Positions 1 through 11,473 of a DNA stretch of 64,000 bases are shown piece by piece (the first letter of the stretch is position 1; every line of letters begins with the position of its first letter). Under the pieces are notes generated by a model, which did not search any database, was not told where the DNA came from, and was given only the letters and a program-made list of their open reading frames with translations. The stretch is from Channallabes apus (taxonomy: Eukaryota > Chordata > Actinopteri > Siluriformes > Clariidae). Made by a program: the position numbers and the translations under genes. The stretch covers positions 14,662,727 through 14,726,726 of the forward strand of contig CM060112.1 of the NCBI GenBank assembly GCA_030522415.1, in the 5' to 3' direction.

Positions 1-180
1 CCACATCAAACTCGCTCATCTATGTCTTTATGAACCTTGCTTTTTACGCTGGTGCGCAGTCATGTTGGAACTGGTGTGGGGTTGTTTATCAGGAGTTGGA
101 CTCGGCCCCTTAATTCTGGTGAAATGAACTCTTCAGCATATCTGAACTGGGAATGGCCCTTCCCTGTTACAACATGACTA
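1..180. repeat. Inverted Tc1-like transposon fragments
   Basis: Two pieces of a common fish Tc1-like transposase gene lie head to head. Bases 1-71 read as transposase on the minus strand and about 76-180 on the plus strand. The pieces overlap in content, giving a 14-base inverted match (58-71 against 166-179, one mismatch). No open frame survives. The family assignment rests on recognising the sequence around the second catalytic Asp; element ends are not visible. Confidence 0.55.
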
Positions 181-1070
181 CTTTATTAAATAATAATAAA
201 GAATAATTTATTAAATAATAGTAAATGGTTTGTTTTATTTTATGTGCTGGTTTATGTGTATTACTACCAGTGCAGTTATTTTTGTGTATTATTTCGTTGC
301 AGTTTGCATCCTGGCAGGAACCCTAGTGCTGTAATATAGTTATAATGCTGCAGTCATGTTCAATGTAATGTTGTTTCTGAAAGAATGACGAGTATGTTGA
401 CATTGTCTTAGATGAATGACCCAAACACGACATTGCAAATGCAACCTAAAAACAATGGATTTCAAACCTTTTATTTGAAGCCAATTAACATCCATTAGCA
501 CACTGTCTGACTACATCAACGGTCCCTTAGGTTTTTAACAGGGTTTTGAATTCTGATTGGAGATTGGGACGGATACAACAGCTTCCCACACACAGTGTGT
601 CTCATGTTTATTTCAGAAATATTACTGTTAGATGCATCTTGGCTTCCAAATTACTCTACTGTATGTAATGTGTGTTTGCAGAGGATGCGGACCGCATCAT
701 GCCTGCTTTCAAAGAACAGATCTCAAACCCTCCTTTTTGACGAACACACACTTTTGGCTGTTTTTCATTTTAATATCTTGGTATATTGCTGTTGTCTGAT
801 ATTTTTTTTCCCCGTGTTTTTTCTCTAGTGGTCAGGTGTTGGGCATGCATTGCTCTCACTTCAGAGTTCAAGTTCTGCTCAGTCCATTTGGTTTGGTATT
901 GCTATTGTTTTGTGCTTAGAGGCATTCATTCAACGTTTTCCCATCGTCATGTGGTCAGCGTTGTTCCAACATCATTTCATAATTTCCAAAAGGCCCTACC
1001 TAACTAGGGTGCATGGTCTATTTTTGTTGAACCATAGCTGTCTGAGTTGTGTAGAGCCAAGTTTGATATA
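181..1070. other. AT-rich stretch, no gene recognised
   Basis: Only short open frames without recognisable domains are present. I see no RNA gene or element end here. Confidence 0.5.
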
Positions 1071-2228
1071 CTGTAGATTAGGGCTGCACGATATATCGAA
1101 AAAATATCGTTCTCGCGATAATGGCATGCGCGATAACCATATCGCAAGGAGTTGCGATAAATACTTTATTTGCCAAGCATTTGTGTGTCCAAATTTGACC
1201 AATCAGCCCTTACTATGTTTATACCCGCTTATATCTTTTTATCTCTTTTTATTATTTATATCTTTATACTTCATTCTGTTGCGAACTAACCCCGAATGAT
1301 CAGAAGACTTAGAGATTAGCCGTTAGCCGCGATTAGCCGTTAGCCCTTTATAGACGGTAAACCCACACGCGGAAGCAAGCGAGTAGGCAGGATAACCACG
1401 CGAATTAGTTTAAGGACGCTCACAGAAGGGGAGCAAGGGAAAAACACACATTTAACCCGCGTCTTATAAACACACACTCGAATCAGAAAGTAAACAATCT
1501 GAACAAACTCAGTGACTAAGCTGTATGCAATAGTTTGTTTACTCCTCTTATACTTCCGGGTTCGCGCCCGCATTACTTCCGGGTCCTAGTGCCGGTCGCG
1601 GAGCACGTGCGTGTGTGTGTGTGTGCGACAAATAGTATTTTTATTTATTTTTTTTGTTTAATAATTATTTTTATTTAAAAAAAACAGGCAAGCCAAAGAG
1701 AATATTTAGTTTAAAAGATGCTCTTGTTTTAAGACACTATTGATGAGTGTATGGTTACATGTAAATATAAAGTAATGTTTGAAAGTAATTCATATTGTGT
1801 TGGCAGGTTTATAGTAACAGCAAACCAGAAGTCAGAATATCTGCTGAGGGGTTTAAGTCATTCATAGTGTTTTGAAGTCTAAATATTTGCAACTTCCTTG
1901 ACATATAGTTTCTTTTTTAGCCTGAATTAGATTTAATTACATCAGACGAATATCTATTACCTGTTTATTTTAGTATGATCATTACATATAAATAAATAAA
2001 TAAAATAAAAATTTTCTGTCATTCCCCACTTAAGGGGGTGAGCGAATTTTCAAGCCCCACTTGTCAACAAAATAATAACGAAATCGACCAAGTTTACTGT
2101 TTATTGAAATATCAATTTCTAAAACAATGAGATCAAACAACACCAAGTTAAAAACAGACACGTGCAATTGTTACAAGGCTTACGTTGTCACTTATCTTTG
2201 CATAATTGACCCCATGTTTATTAGCTGC

Positions 2229-2528
2229 TCAGCAATCGTTTGTAGTTTTTTTGCACTGGCCAATTCTGTATGCAACTTTGAATGAAGCCATTTGTGCTTT
2301 GCTTTCCACTGATTCAGATGTTACCATGCGATTCTCCTGCTGTCTGTATTCTGCCAGCTTTCTTTGAAAGAAGTCGAGTGGATTATTAACGTGTGTTGTC
2401 TCTAAGTGTCTTCCTAATTTGTTGGGTCTCATGCGGTCTGCTGCCAGCGGTATAAGACACAAAACACACACAGGTCTCTCTTCTGCCCCCACCATCACCA
2501 CCATGAATCCAAGCTCAAGATAGGCTTC
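2229..2528 (-). pseudogene. hAT transposase N-terminal zinc-finger fragment
   Basis: About 100 residues resemble the N-terminal zinc-finger part of hAT transposases of the SCAND3/ZBED5/GTF2IRD2-related class. The frame contains NEAYLELGF, then a finger with CVLC as the Cys pair and HLETTH as the His pair, then a helical segment (FFQRKLAEYRQQ) and an AYRI motif typical of these proteins. A stop follows at 2229, and the upstream side is cut by a hAT-like terminus near 2531. The catalytic core and C-terminal dimerisation region are absent, so it cannot encode an active transposase. It is a decayed transposon gene, not a host gene. Confidence 0.6.
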
Positions 2529-3120
2529 ATTAGGGGTGGGCGATATAACCAAAATCTTCTATCACGGTAGAAGCAATTTTCTAACTCAATAATGATATAT
2601 ATCACAATATAGCAATTTGTATCTGAAAATGTATAAATAAAAATGAAAAAACAAAGAAATTGTTTTACATAATTAAATTTTTTTAATGTAATTTTATTTA
2701 AACTGTGAATTGCTGAGGTTTGCCGCATTTTTTTTTTACTTTGGCCATATTCGATTTGGATGTTTGGATTTCAGATGATAGAAAAGGTTTGACGTGTTTC
2801 CACCACTTGTTAAAACAGTGCACTTGTGTACCTTCCAAATCACGTTCATCTCATTCGTATCACTTTTCTTATACCCAGACCAATTCCACAACACAGACGA
2901 GGCAGCTTTTTTTCTTTACAATCTCCTCGTCACATGTAAGTAAACTCACTGCTGCTGCACCGTCTTCTTCCATTGTCGAAGTGTATGTGAAGCCAAACAT
3001 CAGAAGTGTTACGAAACCGCGGCACCCGGTTGAACCAAATATCTGCGCAAATACAGCGCAGCGCAACTATCTGGAAAGCGCAGTGATGATCTGGTTTATT
3101 TGCGCAGCCCGGTGGATCGC

Positions 3121-3336
3121 GCAGCGCCGCTCGAATCACAAACCTGCGCGACCCACTGTGTTTTATTTAAAAACATTTCATTTAAAATGTCAGGACTGTT
3201 TAATATTGTTTCCGCCTTGCCATGCCTGGTTTGTACGTGCGCATCCCAGCGGGGTAAAATGTATTTTGATGGTCGGCGCGGAGTCGCGCAGCGCTGCCCA
3301 GTGGATCGCGCAGGTTTGTGATTCGAGCAGCGCTGC
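3121..3336. repeat. GC-rich inverted repeat, 38-bp arms
   Basis: Arms 3121-3158 and 3299-3336 are reverse complements with two mismatches and are separated by 140 bases. The arms are much richer in CpG than the surrounding AT-rich DNA. The structure lies inside the hAT mosaic and may be a subterminal repeat of one component. A long hairpin or cruciform is possible. Confidence 0.7.
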
Positions 3337-3619
3337 TCAAGTTTGTCCGACGTCAAACCGTTATTGTTGCACTATGGTTCCACTTTTTCTCCCGGCTCAC
3401 AACTGATGTTATTTTAAATTTACTTGTATTAATGATCCATTTATTTGTGTGTGATTGTTTAGTTTTGAGCGTACGCTCTTCATTATCAATAAAGAAAAGC
3501 ATGAATTAGAATAGGTACTTTCCTGTTATTTCCTCCCGTTCATTGCGCCCCACTTGTCATGTCTGTATTCCCCACTAGTGGGGCGCGCCCCACACTTTGA
3601 GAACCACTGCTGTAGATTA

Positions 3620-4380
3620 ATGTCAGCATACTAGAAGAACAATCCCGAGTTCACACTTTGTACTCTGAGACCATAAAAGTAGCTCAGTAAGTTTTGTTGC
3701 TCTTGTATTACTTCTGTAGCATTAGGGCATGCCAACAGATATATTCTCAGAGTGTCTTTAACATAATAAGTTACAAGTTAACACCACCTCCACTGTATAT
3801 ATGGGACTTCATGGGACATGAAACATGTTGCTGCTAACTTGTCAATTGCTTACAGTTTACAGTCCGTGCACTATTTTTTTTAATTTTTTTATTCATTGTC
3901 ATGTTTTGTGTATTTATATTGTTTCACACTTTATTTAGTTTTGTGCACTGTTGTGTGTTACACCATGGTACTGAAGGCATGATATGTTCTGGAGACCGGA
4001 TCAGACATGAGCCTCAGAAAAAAATGGGTTTGTTCATATCACTCATACACACTGGAACAAGATTTTTAAGTTTACCGGAATAAATGTTTTTGCCGACCTA
4101 ATCAAGGGACAGGACCCCAAAAAGCGTGACCGTGATAAGTTTGTATAATCTCGGGGTGTAACGGTATGCAGAATGCACTGATCTGTAGGTTTCTCGGTAC
4201 AACAGAAAATATAGACAGTCGTAAATATATAAACCTGTTCAAACTTGTATACAGTGATGAAACTGATCCTAAACTCCTGAAATCATAAGTAATGCACATA
4301 CCTTCCATCCTTAAAAAAACATCAGCATGCAAAGTTAAGAATATTAGCAGCATTATCTATAGAAAATCTTTAAGTTATAA

Positions 4381-4424
<44 letters not shown>

Positions 4425-4428
4425 TATT

Positions 4429-4488
<60 letters not shown>
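3620..4488. other. No gene; ends in an AT microsatellite
   Basis: No coding signal was recognised. Bases 4388-4488 are an almost pure TA dinucleotide tract. Tc1 copy 1 sits at its right edge, consistent with the TA target preference of Tc1 elements. Confidence 0.6.
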
Positions 4489-4491
<3 letters not shown>

Positions 4492-6099
4492 TGGTGTGAA
4501 AAACTATTTGCCCCCTTCCTGATTTCTTATTCTTTTGCATGTTTGTCACACTTAAATGTTTCTGCTCATCAAAAACCGTTAACTATTAGTCAAAGATAAC
4601 ATAATTGAACACAAAATGCAGTTTTTAAATGAAGGTTTACGTTATTAAGGGAGGAAAAAAAACGCCAAATCTACATGGCCCTGTGTGAAAAAGTGATTGC
4701 CCCCCTTGTTAAAAAATAACTTAACTGTGGTTTATCACACCTGAGTTCAATTTCTGTAGTCACCCCCAGGCCTGATTACTGCCACACCTGTTTCAATCAA
4801 GAAATCACTTAAATAGGAGCTACCTGACACAGAGAAGTAGACCAAAAGCACCTCAAAAGCTAGACATCATGCCAAGATCCAAAGCAATTCAGGAACAAAG
4901 GAGAACAAAAGTAATTGAGATCTATCAGTCTGGTAAAGGTTATAAAGCCATTTCTAAAGCTTTGGGACTCCAGCGAACCACAGTGAGAGCCATTATCCAC
5001 AAATGGCAAAAACATGGAACAGTGGTGAACCTTCCCAGGAGTGGCCGGCCGACCAAAATTACCCCAAGAGCGCAGAGACAACTCATCCGAGAGGCCACAA
5101 AAGACCACAGGACAACATCTAAAGAACTGCAGGCCTCACTTGCCTCAATTAAGGTCAGTGTTCACGACTCCACCATAAGAAAGAGACTGGGCAAAAACGG
5201 CCTGCATGGCAGATTTCCAAGGTGCAAACCACTTTTAAGCAAAAAGAACATTAAGGCTCGTCTCAATTTTGCTAATAAACATCTCAATGATTGCCAAGAC
5301 TTTTGGGAAAATACCTTGTGGACTGACGAGACAAAAGTTGAACTTTTTGGAAGGTGCGTGTCCCGTTACATCTGGCGTAAAAGTAACACAGCATTTCAGA
5401 AAAAGAACATCATACCAACAGTAAAATATGGTGGTGGTAGTGTGATGGTCTGTGGTTGTTTTGCTGCTTCAGGACCTGGAAGGCTTGCTGTGATAGATGG
5501 AACCATGAATTCTACTGTCTACCAAAAAATCCTGAAGGAGAATGTCCGGCCATCTGTTCGTCAACTCAAGCTGAAGCGATCTTGGGTGCTGCAGCAGGAC
5601 AATGACCCAAAACACACCAGCAAATCCACCTCTGAATGGCTGAAGAAAAACAAAATGAAGACTTTGGAGTGGCCTAGTCAAAGTCCTGACCTGAATCCTA
5701 TTGAGATGTTGTGGCATGACCTTAAAAAGGCGGTTCATGCTAGAAAACCCTCAAATAAAGCTGAATTACAACAATATGAGCGGGCCAAAATTCCTCCAAA
5801 GCGCTGTAAAAAACTCGCGGCAAGTTATCGCAAACGCTTGATTGCAGTTATTGCTGCTAAGGGTGGCCCAACCAGTTATTAGGTTCAGGGGGCAATTACT
5901 TTTTCACACAGGGCCATGTAGGTTTGGATTTTTTTTCTCCCTAAATAATAAAACCCCTCATTTAAAAACTGCATTTTGTGTTCACTTGTGTTATCTTTGA
6001 CTAATAGTTAAATGTGTTTGATGATCAGAAACATTTTGTGTGACAAACATGCAAAAGAATAAGAAATCAGGAGGGGGCAAATAGTTTTTCACACCACTG
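4489..6099 (+). mobile_element. Complete Tc1-like transposon, copy 1
   Basis: This 1611-bp element is bounded by CAGTGGTGTGAAAAACTATT and its reverse complement, with TA on both sides (4487-4488 and 6100-6101). The inverted repeats are about 200 bp long. Each holds an outer and an inner copy of a GTGTGAAAAA...TTGCCCCC motif: outer at 4489 and 6099, inner near 4678-4704 and 5889-5916. This is the IR/DR layout known from Sleeping Beauty-type Tc1 elements, in which the motifs bind transposase. The element contains one transposase gene. Confidence 0.93.
4869..5882 (+). CDS. Tc1-like transposase, copy 1 (337 aa, damaged)
   Basis: A cut-and-paste DDE transposase of the Tc1 clade, which would act in the nucleus on the flanking inverted repeats. 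The N-terminal half has two helix-turn-helix (paired-like) regions, about residues 5-50 and 65-110, joined by a GRPTKITPRA hook-like segment. The DD34E triad is visible: D153 (WTDE), D244 (QQDND) and E279 (NPIE). The frame is uninterrupted but damaged: relative to copy 2 it has lost nine bases near residue 303, so FCKDEW became YER, and it carries W195C in the SVMVWGCF motif. The start at 4869 matches the family N-terminus MPRSK. It is about 95% identical to copy 2. Activity is doubtful because of the deletion. Confidence 0.92.
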   Translation: MPRSKAIQEQRRTKVIEIYQSGKGYKAISKALGLQRTTVRAIIHKWQKHGTVVNLPRSGRPTKITPRAQRQLIREATKDHRTTSKELQASLASIKVSVHDSTIRKRLGKNGLHGRFPRCKPLLSKKNIKARLNFANKHLNDCQDFWENTLWTDETKVELFGRCVSRYIWRKSNTAFQKKNIIPTVKYGGGSVMVCGCFAASGPGRLAVIDGTMNSTVYQKILKENVRPSVRQLKLKRSWVLQQDNDPKHTSKSTSEWLKKNKMKTLEWPSQSPDLNPIEMLWHDLKKAVHARKPSNKAELQQYERAKIPPKRCKKLAASYRKRLIAVIAAKGGPTSY

Positions 6100-6101
6100 T
6101 A

Positions 6102-6583
6102 TATATACTGTATGTAAAATAATGGAAATTAAAATGATCTGTTTTTTGCAGTGAAATTGCTATACAACAAACAGTATTTAGTATGAAGTACTTTATTCTT
6201 CACAACCTGCTGGACTCGCTTGGACATAGTCAAAAAAAACAAAAACAAACATCTGCATTACTCTGGTGTCACTCGGCTCAGTCCTTGATGACTTGATAGC
6301 ATCTTGAACATTATGTATATGAAATGATTTCCTGGCTGCTACTGTGTTCTTCACCATTGTTCAGCAGTTTTATACTTGGTTTAGGTCTGGAGATGATCCA
6401 GAAACTCCATGTCTCCAGATGCTGAATCCCATTATCACACAGCCAGTTTTTGTTTATTTAATACTTTTTCAGTTAATTAGCATACCTATTCAGCCAAATA
6501 GGTAAAAATTAATTAGTGACATCATTTTTGTGCAACTATAATACTTGGAATGTTTTGCCTTAATACTTTTGGACAGCATTGTA
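6102..6583. repeat. Possible Tc1/mariner remnant
   Basis: Bases near 6561-6581 read AATACTTTTGGACAGCATTG before a TA, a common Tc1-type right terminus. The phrase TTTAGGTCTGGAGATGA near 6380 resembles the reverse strand of a DLNPIE transposase motif. No left end or open frame was found. Confidence 0.35.
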
Positions 6584-7681
6584 TGTACAAGTATTAGCTT
6601 TAGATTAATCAACATACAAGCTTGTTTGTTTAGATTTGTTAAATCTAAAGCACTGACTCTACAATTCACAAAAGACAGTATCACTCATCTGAGTTAGCTG
6701 CCTAGCATGTTGCTAACAAAACACAAACATTGCGCATCCGGTTTCCCTTCTTCGTCTATCGAGAGGTCGGAAATGATGTAATCCTGAGCGTTGCGTAACA
6801 CCTCAAGACGGCTTGCAGCATCATATTTCACGTGAGATTTCAAACCTGTACAAAAATCTCAGAAGTGATGTCTAAATGTCCAAGTCTTCAGCGGCGTGCT
6901 ACATGCCAGTTTTTATTAAAATTTTTTTTACAATTCAGTGTTTGGCAGAAGCGCAGGCCGTAGGAGGAGGCAGTTAAGGAGGCTATGTTTTTTTTTTTTT
7001 TTTTTTTTTTTTTCCCTTTTTATTGGGTTAAACATTCACAGCATTGATGAATGTTTTAATAAAAAAAAATGTAATGTGCATATTTATGAAGACGTTTATT
7101 CTCGATTAGAATATTTGTTAAAATGATCTGAATGTCTTGTACTGTATTAAAACATGTGCAGTTACAATCAGGACACAAATAAATGTAATCAAACAGGGAC
7201 AACAAACAGGAATTCCTGATGACTTCAAAGTTTCTTTGCATTAAAGTGTTCTTTCTTTAAAGGATTGCAGCAATACTTAATCCGGAGTGTGATGTACTGT
7301 GGTGCTGAGACTTCCTGTGCTAGTTTAAAGAAAAAGTGTAAAAAGTTAGGCAATATATCAAAGACATGGGACTCCAGGACAACCAGCCTACTAGAAAGCC
7401 GACCTTAATCGGATCGGAAACCGGCCTAATCCCAGCAGTGGCTTTAGAGCTGCCGTCGGGTTTGGACCGCCACCTCAGACTGTAAAGGAACACGTAGCCA
7501 GCTGGTGGCCGTCTGAGCCGGTGATTTTTATGCGAATCTGTCCAGAACGCCAGTGACTCACTTTTGCAGCAGAGGGGTCGTCTGGCATCGAGACGCAGGA
7601 TGACATCATGTTTCTGTTCCGGTCTTAGTCATCCAGTTGTGTGAAAATATGCGTGGTGCATCAGTCGTTTTATGGTGTGAA

Positions 7682-7723
<42 letters not shown>

Positions 7724-8039
7724 GTAACATCCAAGTCTGTGACGGTATCAGATTCAGCCAACAATCTCACTTGTCCATCAAAGCATTATCCCGCGTTTCA
7801 TCTTACTTTAGCAATACACTGGAGACAGAAAGCCGCTTTATGAATAACGCATGATGAGATGACACTGCGATATCCTGACTGTAAATAATGCAGACTAATC
7901 TTCTCGAACTCGGCTATATCTTCAGACTCTTTCTCTCCCCACACCTTAAATGTTTCAACCCTCCTGTCCCATGTGAACTCTGACTCAGCATTTTTGAATC
8001 ATGAACAGCAGTAGTATTAGTCTCTCGTCCTTACTGTGT
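6584..8039. other. No gene; homopolymer and CT microsatellite
   Basis: A poly-T run lies at about 6988-7013 and a pure CT repeat at about 7686-7719. No exon or element end was recognised. The segment 7360-7620 is more GC-rich than its surroundings, but its longest frames are short and unremarkable. Confidence 0.5.
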
Positions 8040-8082
8040 TCTCTTTTCTTCCTTCCAGAACAACTGGAAGGAAGAAAAGAGA
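8040..8082. repeat. Perfect 19-bp hairpin
   Basis: The arm TCTCTTTTCTTCCTTCCAG is followed by a 5-base loop and its exact reverse complement. The arms are homopyrimidine/homopurine-biased. No T-tract or promoter suggests an RNA gene, and its function is unknown. Confidence 0.8.
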
Positions 8083-8107
8083 GGAAACAGTTTTTTTTTT
8101 ATTATCG

Positions 8108-8109
<2 letters not shown>

Positions 8110-8167
<58 letters not shown>
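8110..8167. repeat. CT dinucleotide microsatellite
   Basis: About 58 bases of uninterrupted TC/CT repeat, one of many long polypyrimidine tracts in the window. Confidence 0.95.
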
Positions 8168-8169
<2 letters not shown>

Positions 8170-9386
8170 TACAGGAACAGCGTTTGGTTTTTTGGCGGTC
8201 TTTGTTTGTTCCCCTGAGCATTGTTGTTAGGGAACTGAATAGACCCACAGCTGGCTTTATGTGTGTGTGTGTGTACGTGTGAAGAATAAGGGCTGGGCTT
8301 TGGTCTGGCATAAAGCTCTTCCTCTTTCTCTGTCCTGCTTTGTCTCACGTTCTCTTTCTATGAAATGGATCACTGTCTGCCTCCTTTACATCAGGGCCCT
8401 GCCTTGAACAGAAGAGAGAAAAGACTTCTTGGGTGCTGGAGTCAGACATAGAAGAGGAATAGAAGGAAGTGGAAGAAGAGTTAGAAAAAAAATGGAGAGA
8501 GAGAGAGAGCACTGTTGCTCGTCGAGGGGCATTTTGAGATTTGAGAGCTGTTTAGAGGATGGAGCCGAGAGCACACAAATCCACTTTTGTAGCTTAAAAT
8601 ACCCCATGCAATTGAATTATGCTCAAGATTGCAGCTGGCTTGGTGCCCTTTTGGGGGGGAAATGTGGCTTAGTGGTGGGAATGTGCACACACAGACCCTC
8701 GATTCTTCTCAAAGTCCACAGAGAAGCCCCTGACATTTCTGTTTTAGACCAATAACTCGATGCATTCAAAATGAATCGACTTGCTCCCTCTCGGACAGCT
8801 CTCTGGGTAGTTTTTTTAAACAAACACAGTCATCACAAGTCAAAACCGAGGACTCGGATCAAGAGTAGATATTTTGAGTTGGAAGAGGTTTAAACAATAA
8901 AGTGAGCAGTGCGCACCTGGGCAACAAGAAACACCAGTCAGTCGTGTGTTCCAGTATTTTTGATCATGTGAAAAATAGGCGAGTTCAAGCAAAAGGTGTC
9001 ATGTTTCTCAGCCTGTCGGACAAATCTAGAAGTAAATATCAGGAAATGAAAGCTGAAATTCTCAACTGTTGTTCCATCCTCGTCTTTTCAGTTCGTACCT
9101 AAATGTCTTTAGTTTGTGAACAAAGCGGGAAAGAAATAGAAAAATGTAAATAATTTAGGCATAGGTGTTCCAATACGTTTGAAATGGACTATTTTAAGAG
9201 ATTTCATTGTTTCTGAGATGCTATGAAGCACAAAAAAAGAACAAAAAGCTTGTCACATTTAAATATGGAATATAGTAAAAGTGATGACGGTTATGTAAAT
9301 TAAAATTTTAAAATGGGATCACAGGTACTCGCTTTTATGAGCAGCTTGGATTTTGTTTAGATTAACATTCTTGGGATTTTTTAAGA
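8168..9386. other. No gene recognised
   Basis: Only short frames lacking known motifs are seen, with a short GT run near 8260-8275 and a GA run near 8493-8508. I see no element termini. Confidence 0.5.
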
Positions 9387-9665
9387 CAGTGGAACCTTGG
9401 ATTACGGGCATAATTCGTTCCGGAAGCGGGCTCGTATTCCAAAACACTCGTAATTCAAAGCAAATGTTCCCATAAGAAATAATGGAAATTAAAAATTATT
9501 CGTTCCACAGCCCAAAAAATAAATACATAAAAATAATTAACGCAAAATATAAAGTAAAAATACTTGGCCGCTGTGTGTGTTTCTCTCTCTTGCGCTGAGG
9601 AGTGTGTGTTGCGTGTGCGTAATTTGACACCTTGCCAGTTCACACACACACGCTCGCTCGCGCTA

Positions 9666-9699
<34 letters not shown>

Positions 9700-10202
9700 G
9701 CAGAGAGGGGGTGCTTCACACACACAAACACACACGCACAAAAAGTGAGTGTGTGTGTATGTGTGAACTGGCACAGTGTCAAATTACGCACGCACATAAT
9801 GACAGATAGGGAGAACATAGATTTTTACCCTCTGAGACTTTCTTTTGCTTTACACTCGCGCACACACTTGTTATAAGAAACAGTACACGTGTGCTGTACA
9901 CACACGCTTACAAGCACAAAATGAAATATGTTTTGCACACATGGTCACAGTGTTATAGCAAACAGTAGACATGCGCACAGATGTTGATTATACCAGTAAG
10001 GACGAGCACTAAGACCCAGCAGGGGAGAGGCTTACCCACAATTCCGCAGCGCAGAAAAAAAACGTTGTCTCAGTTGTGAACACGTGACTCTCGGCGTCAA
10101 AACAAGAAGCGCATGCGTGATACATGATACTCGTAAACCAAGACTTTGCTCGTCTTGCGGAACACTCGCAAACCGTGTTACTCGCAATCCGAGGTTTCAC
10201 TG
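9387..10202. mobile_element. Non-autonomous DNA transposon (MITE), mariner-type
   Basis: The ends are inverted: CAGTGGAACCTTGGATTACG at the left, and at the right a sequence whose reverse complement begins CAGTGAAACCTCGGATT. TA follows the right end; the left flank is GA, probably a mutated TA. The interior holds CA/GT repeats and no transposase. Internal stretches near the left end (CTCGTATTCC, ACACTCGTAATTC) are echoed near the right (ACTCGTAAACC, ACACTCGCAAACC). Confidence 0.7.
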
Positions 10203-10770
10203 TATTACTAAATTGTAAAAAAAAAAAGCCTGACAGATGTGTTGTTGGGAAGGACAAATCTCAGACTTAAAGTTTTTTTTTGTTGTTCAGTGTCATTACA
10301 TTATCATAAAAGAAATATCTGATTTTAACCCTCACTTGTACTATAAATAAAACACAACTCGATGCACAGATTACAGGTAAAAATTATAGGATTAAATCTT
10401 GAACCTGAATCTCAGTATGTTGCTTGTGTTTATGTCTGTGTACAGGACGAGTGGTCGGCTCCAGTTTGCTTATAAAACACTTAATTTTTCAAGATGATTA
10501 TAGTAAATGCACTGCAGTGACAGTAAAAAGGAAACAATCAGGAATCTGGAGTTTCCTAATAATTCTGTGGATTTTTTTCTCAAGGAAAAAAAAAATCTTT
10601 GTCCTGTTTTCTTAATTTTTTTTTTTATAGGAGAGCACTTGTATTAAGGATGTCATTCACACCTAAATACAGTTTCTTATTATTAATCCTGTTAGCATGT
10701 AGTAACTACTATTACTTATGTTCTAATTTATGAAAAGCCACCCTTTAGCCATCCTTCATTTATTAAAACT
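10203..10770. other. AT-rich stretch, no gene
   Basis: No coding, RNA or repeat feature was recognised. It ends at the short GT tract used as the insertion site of the next element. Confidence 0.5.
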
Positions 10771-11014
10771 GTGTGTGTCAGGGCTTGACGTTGGCACCCG
10801 CCAAATGCGGGTAAAATTTGGCTGTGGCGGGTAATAACTTTAGTCTCACTAGCCACTTTGGCCATTCTTTGGTATTACAATATATTTTTGTTGTAGTTTT
10901 CTCTAAAGGCATCTGATATAATAAACGCATCGCAACGTAATGTTACGCGCATAAAACGCGCATGAATGTAATGATGTCATTTAATGCCTCTCTCTACACA
11001 TGCATTGCACACAC

Positions 11015-11416
11015 GGGTCGTTTATGAACGATTCGTTCTTTTTGAACGACTCTTTAACATGACTCAGATGAACGATTATCTCGGAGAGTGATTCGTTCAT
11101 TTTCTATTGGGCGCGCATGCGGAAAACATCGCAAAACCTCCGAGTTATATTCAGGTCTCGAGTCGTTCGTTCTTAAGTTATGTGACTCCCAATAGATTCA
11201 AAAGAACGAATGACTGGAAGATATGATGGTGAGTTACTCATTCTGTTTATTATAATATGTCCTTAGTTGCACTGTAATATTTTCATAACTGGGACTAAAG
11301 CCAAAACTTGGGTATGTAGACGTATTGGGTATGTAGACGTACTCAAAGATTCGTTCATTTTGATGAACGAGATTCAATGAACCGAGTCACTAAAATGATT
11401 CGAACTTCCCATCACT
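11015..11416. repeat. AGTGATGGGAAGTTCG-type interspersed repeat
   Basis: The right edge reads CGAACTTCCCATCACTA, and the interior is packed with GAACGA/TCGTTC motifs in both orientations. This is a common fish repeat that ends in TAGTGATGGG. The left terminus seems altered (CACACGGGTCG). A short related piece occurs at about 60400-60437. An internal tandem duplication of TTGGGTATGTAGACGTA occurs near 11308-11341. Confidence 0.55.
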
Positions 11417-11473
11417 AAGTCTCTCTCTCTCACACATACACACACATACACACACACACGCTTTTACTTCAGG

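Larger units (their letters stand above)
1071..3619. mobile_element. hAT-derived mosaic with mismatched ends
   Basis: The left edge (1079) carries a hAT-type terminus beginning TAGGGCTGCACGAT. The right edge (3609) carries a different hAT terminus, which reads CAGTGGTTCTCAAAGTG on the minus strand. Both edges are flanked by the same ten bases, CTGTAGATTA (1071-1080 and 3610-3619), which could be an 8-bp target duplication plus chance. Another hAT-like terminus, TAGGGGTGGGCGATAT, begins near 2531 and interrupts a transposase fragment. The block is probably several nested or recombined hAT copies; the order of events is not resolved. Confidence 0.5.

Noticed and set aside
2720..3406. 228-codon plus-strand frame
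   Set aside because: It runs through the GC-rich inverted repeat and hAT mosaic, with no domain and no coding-like composition.
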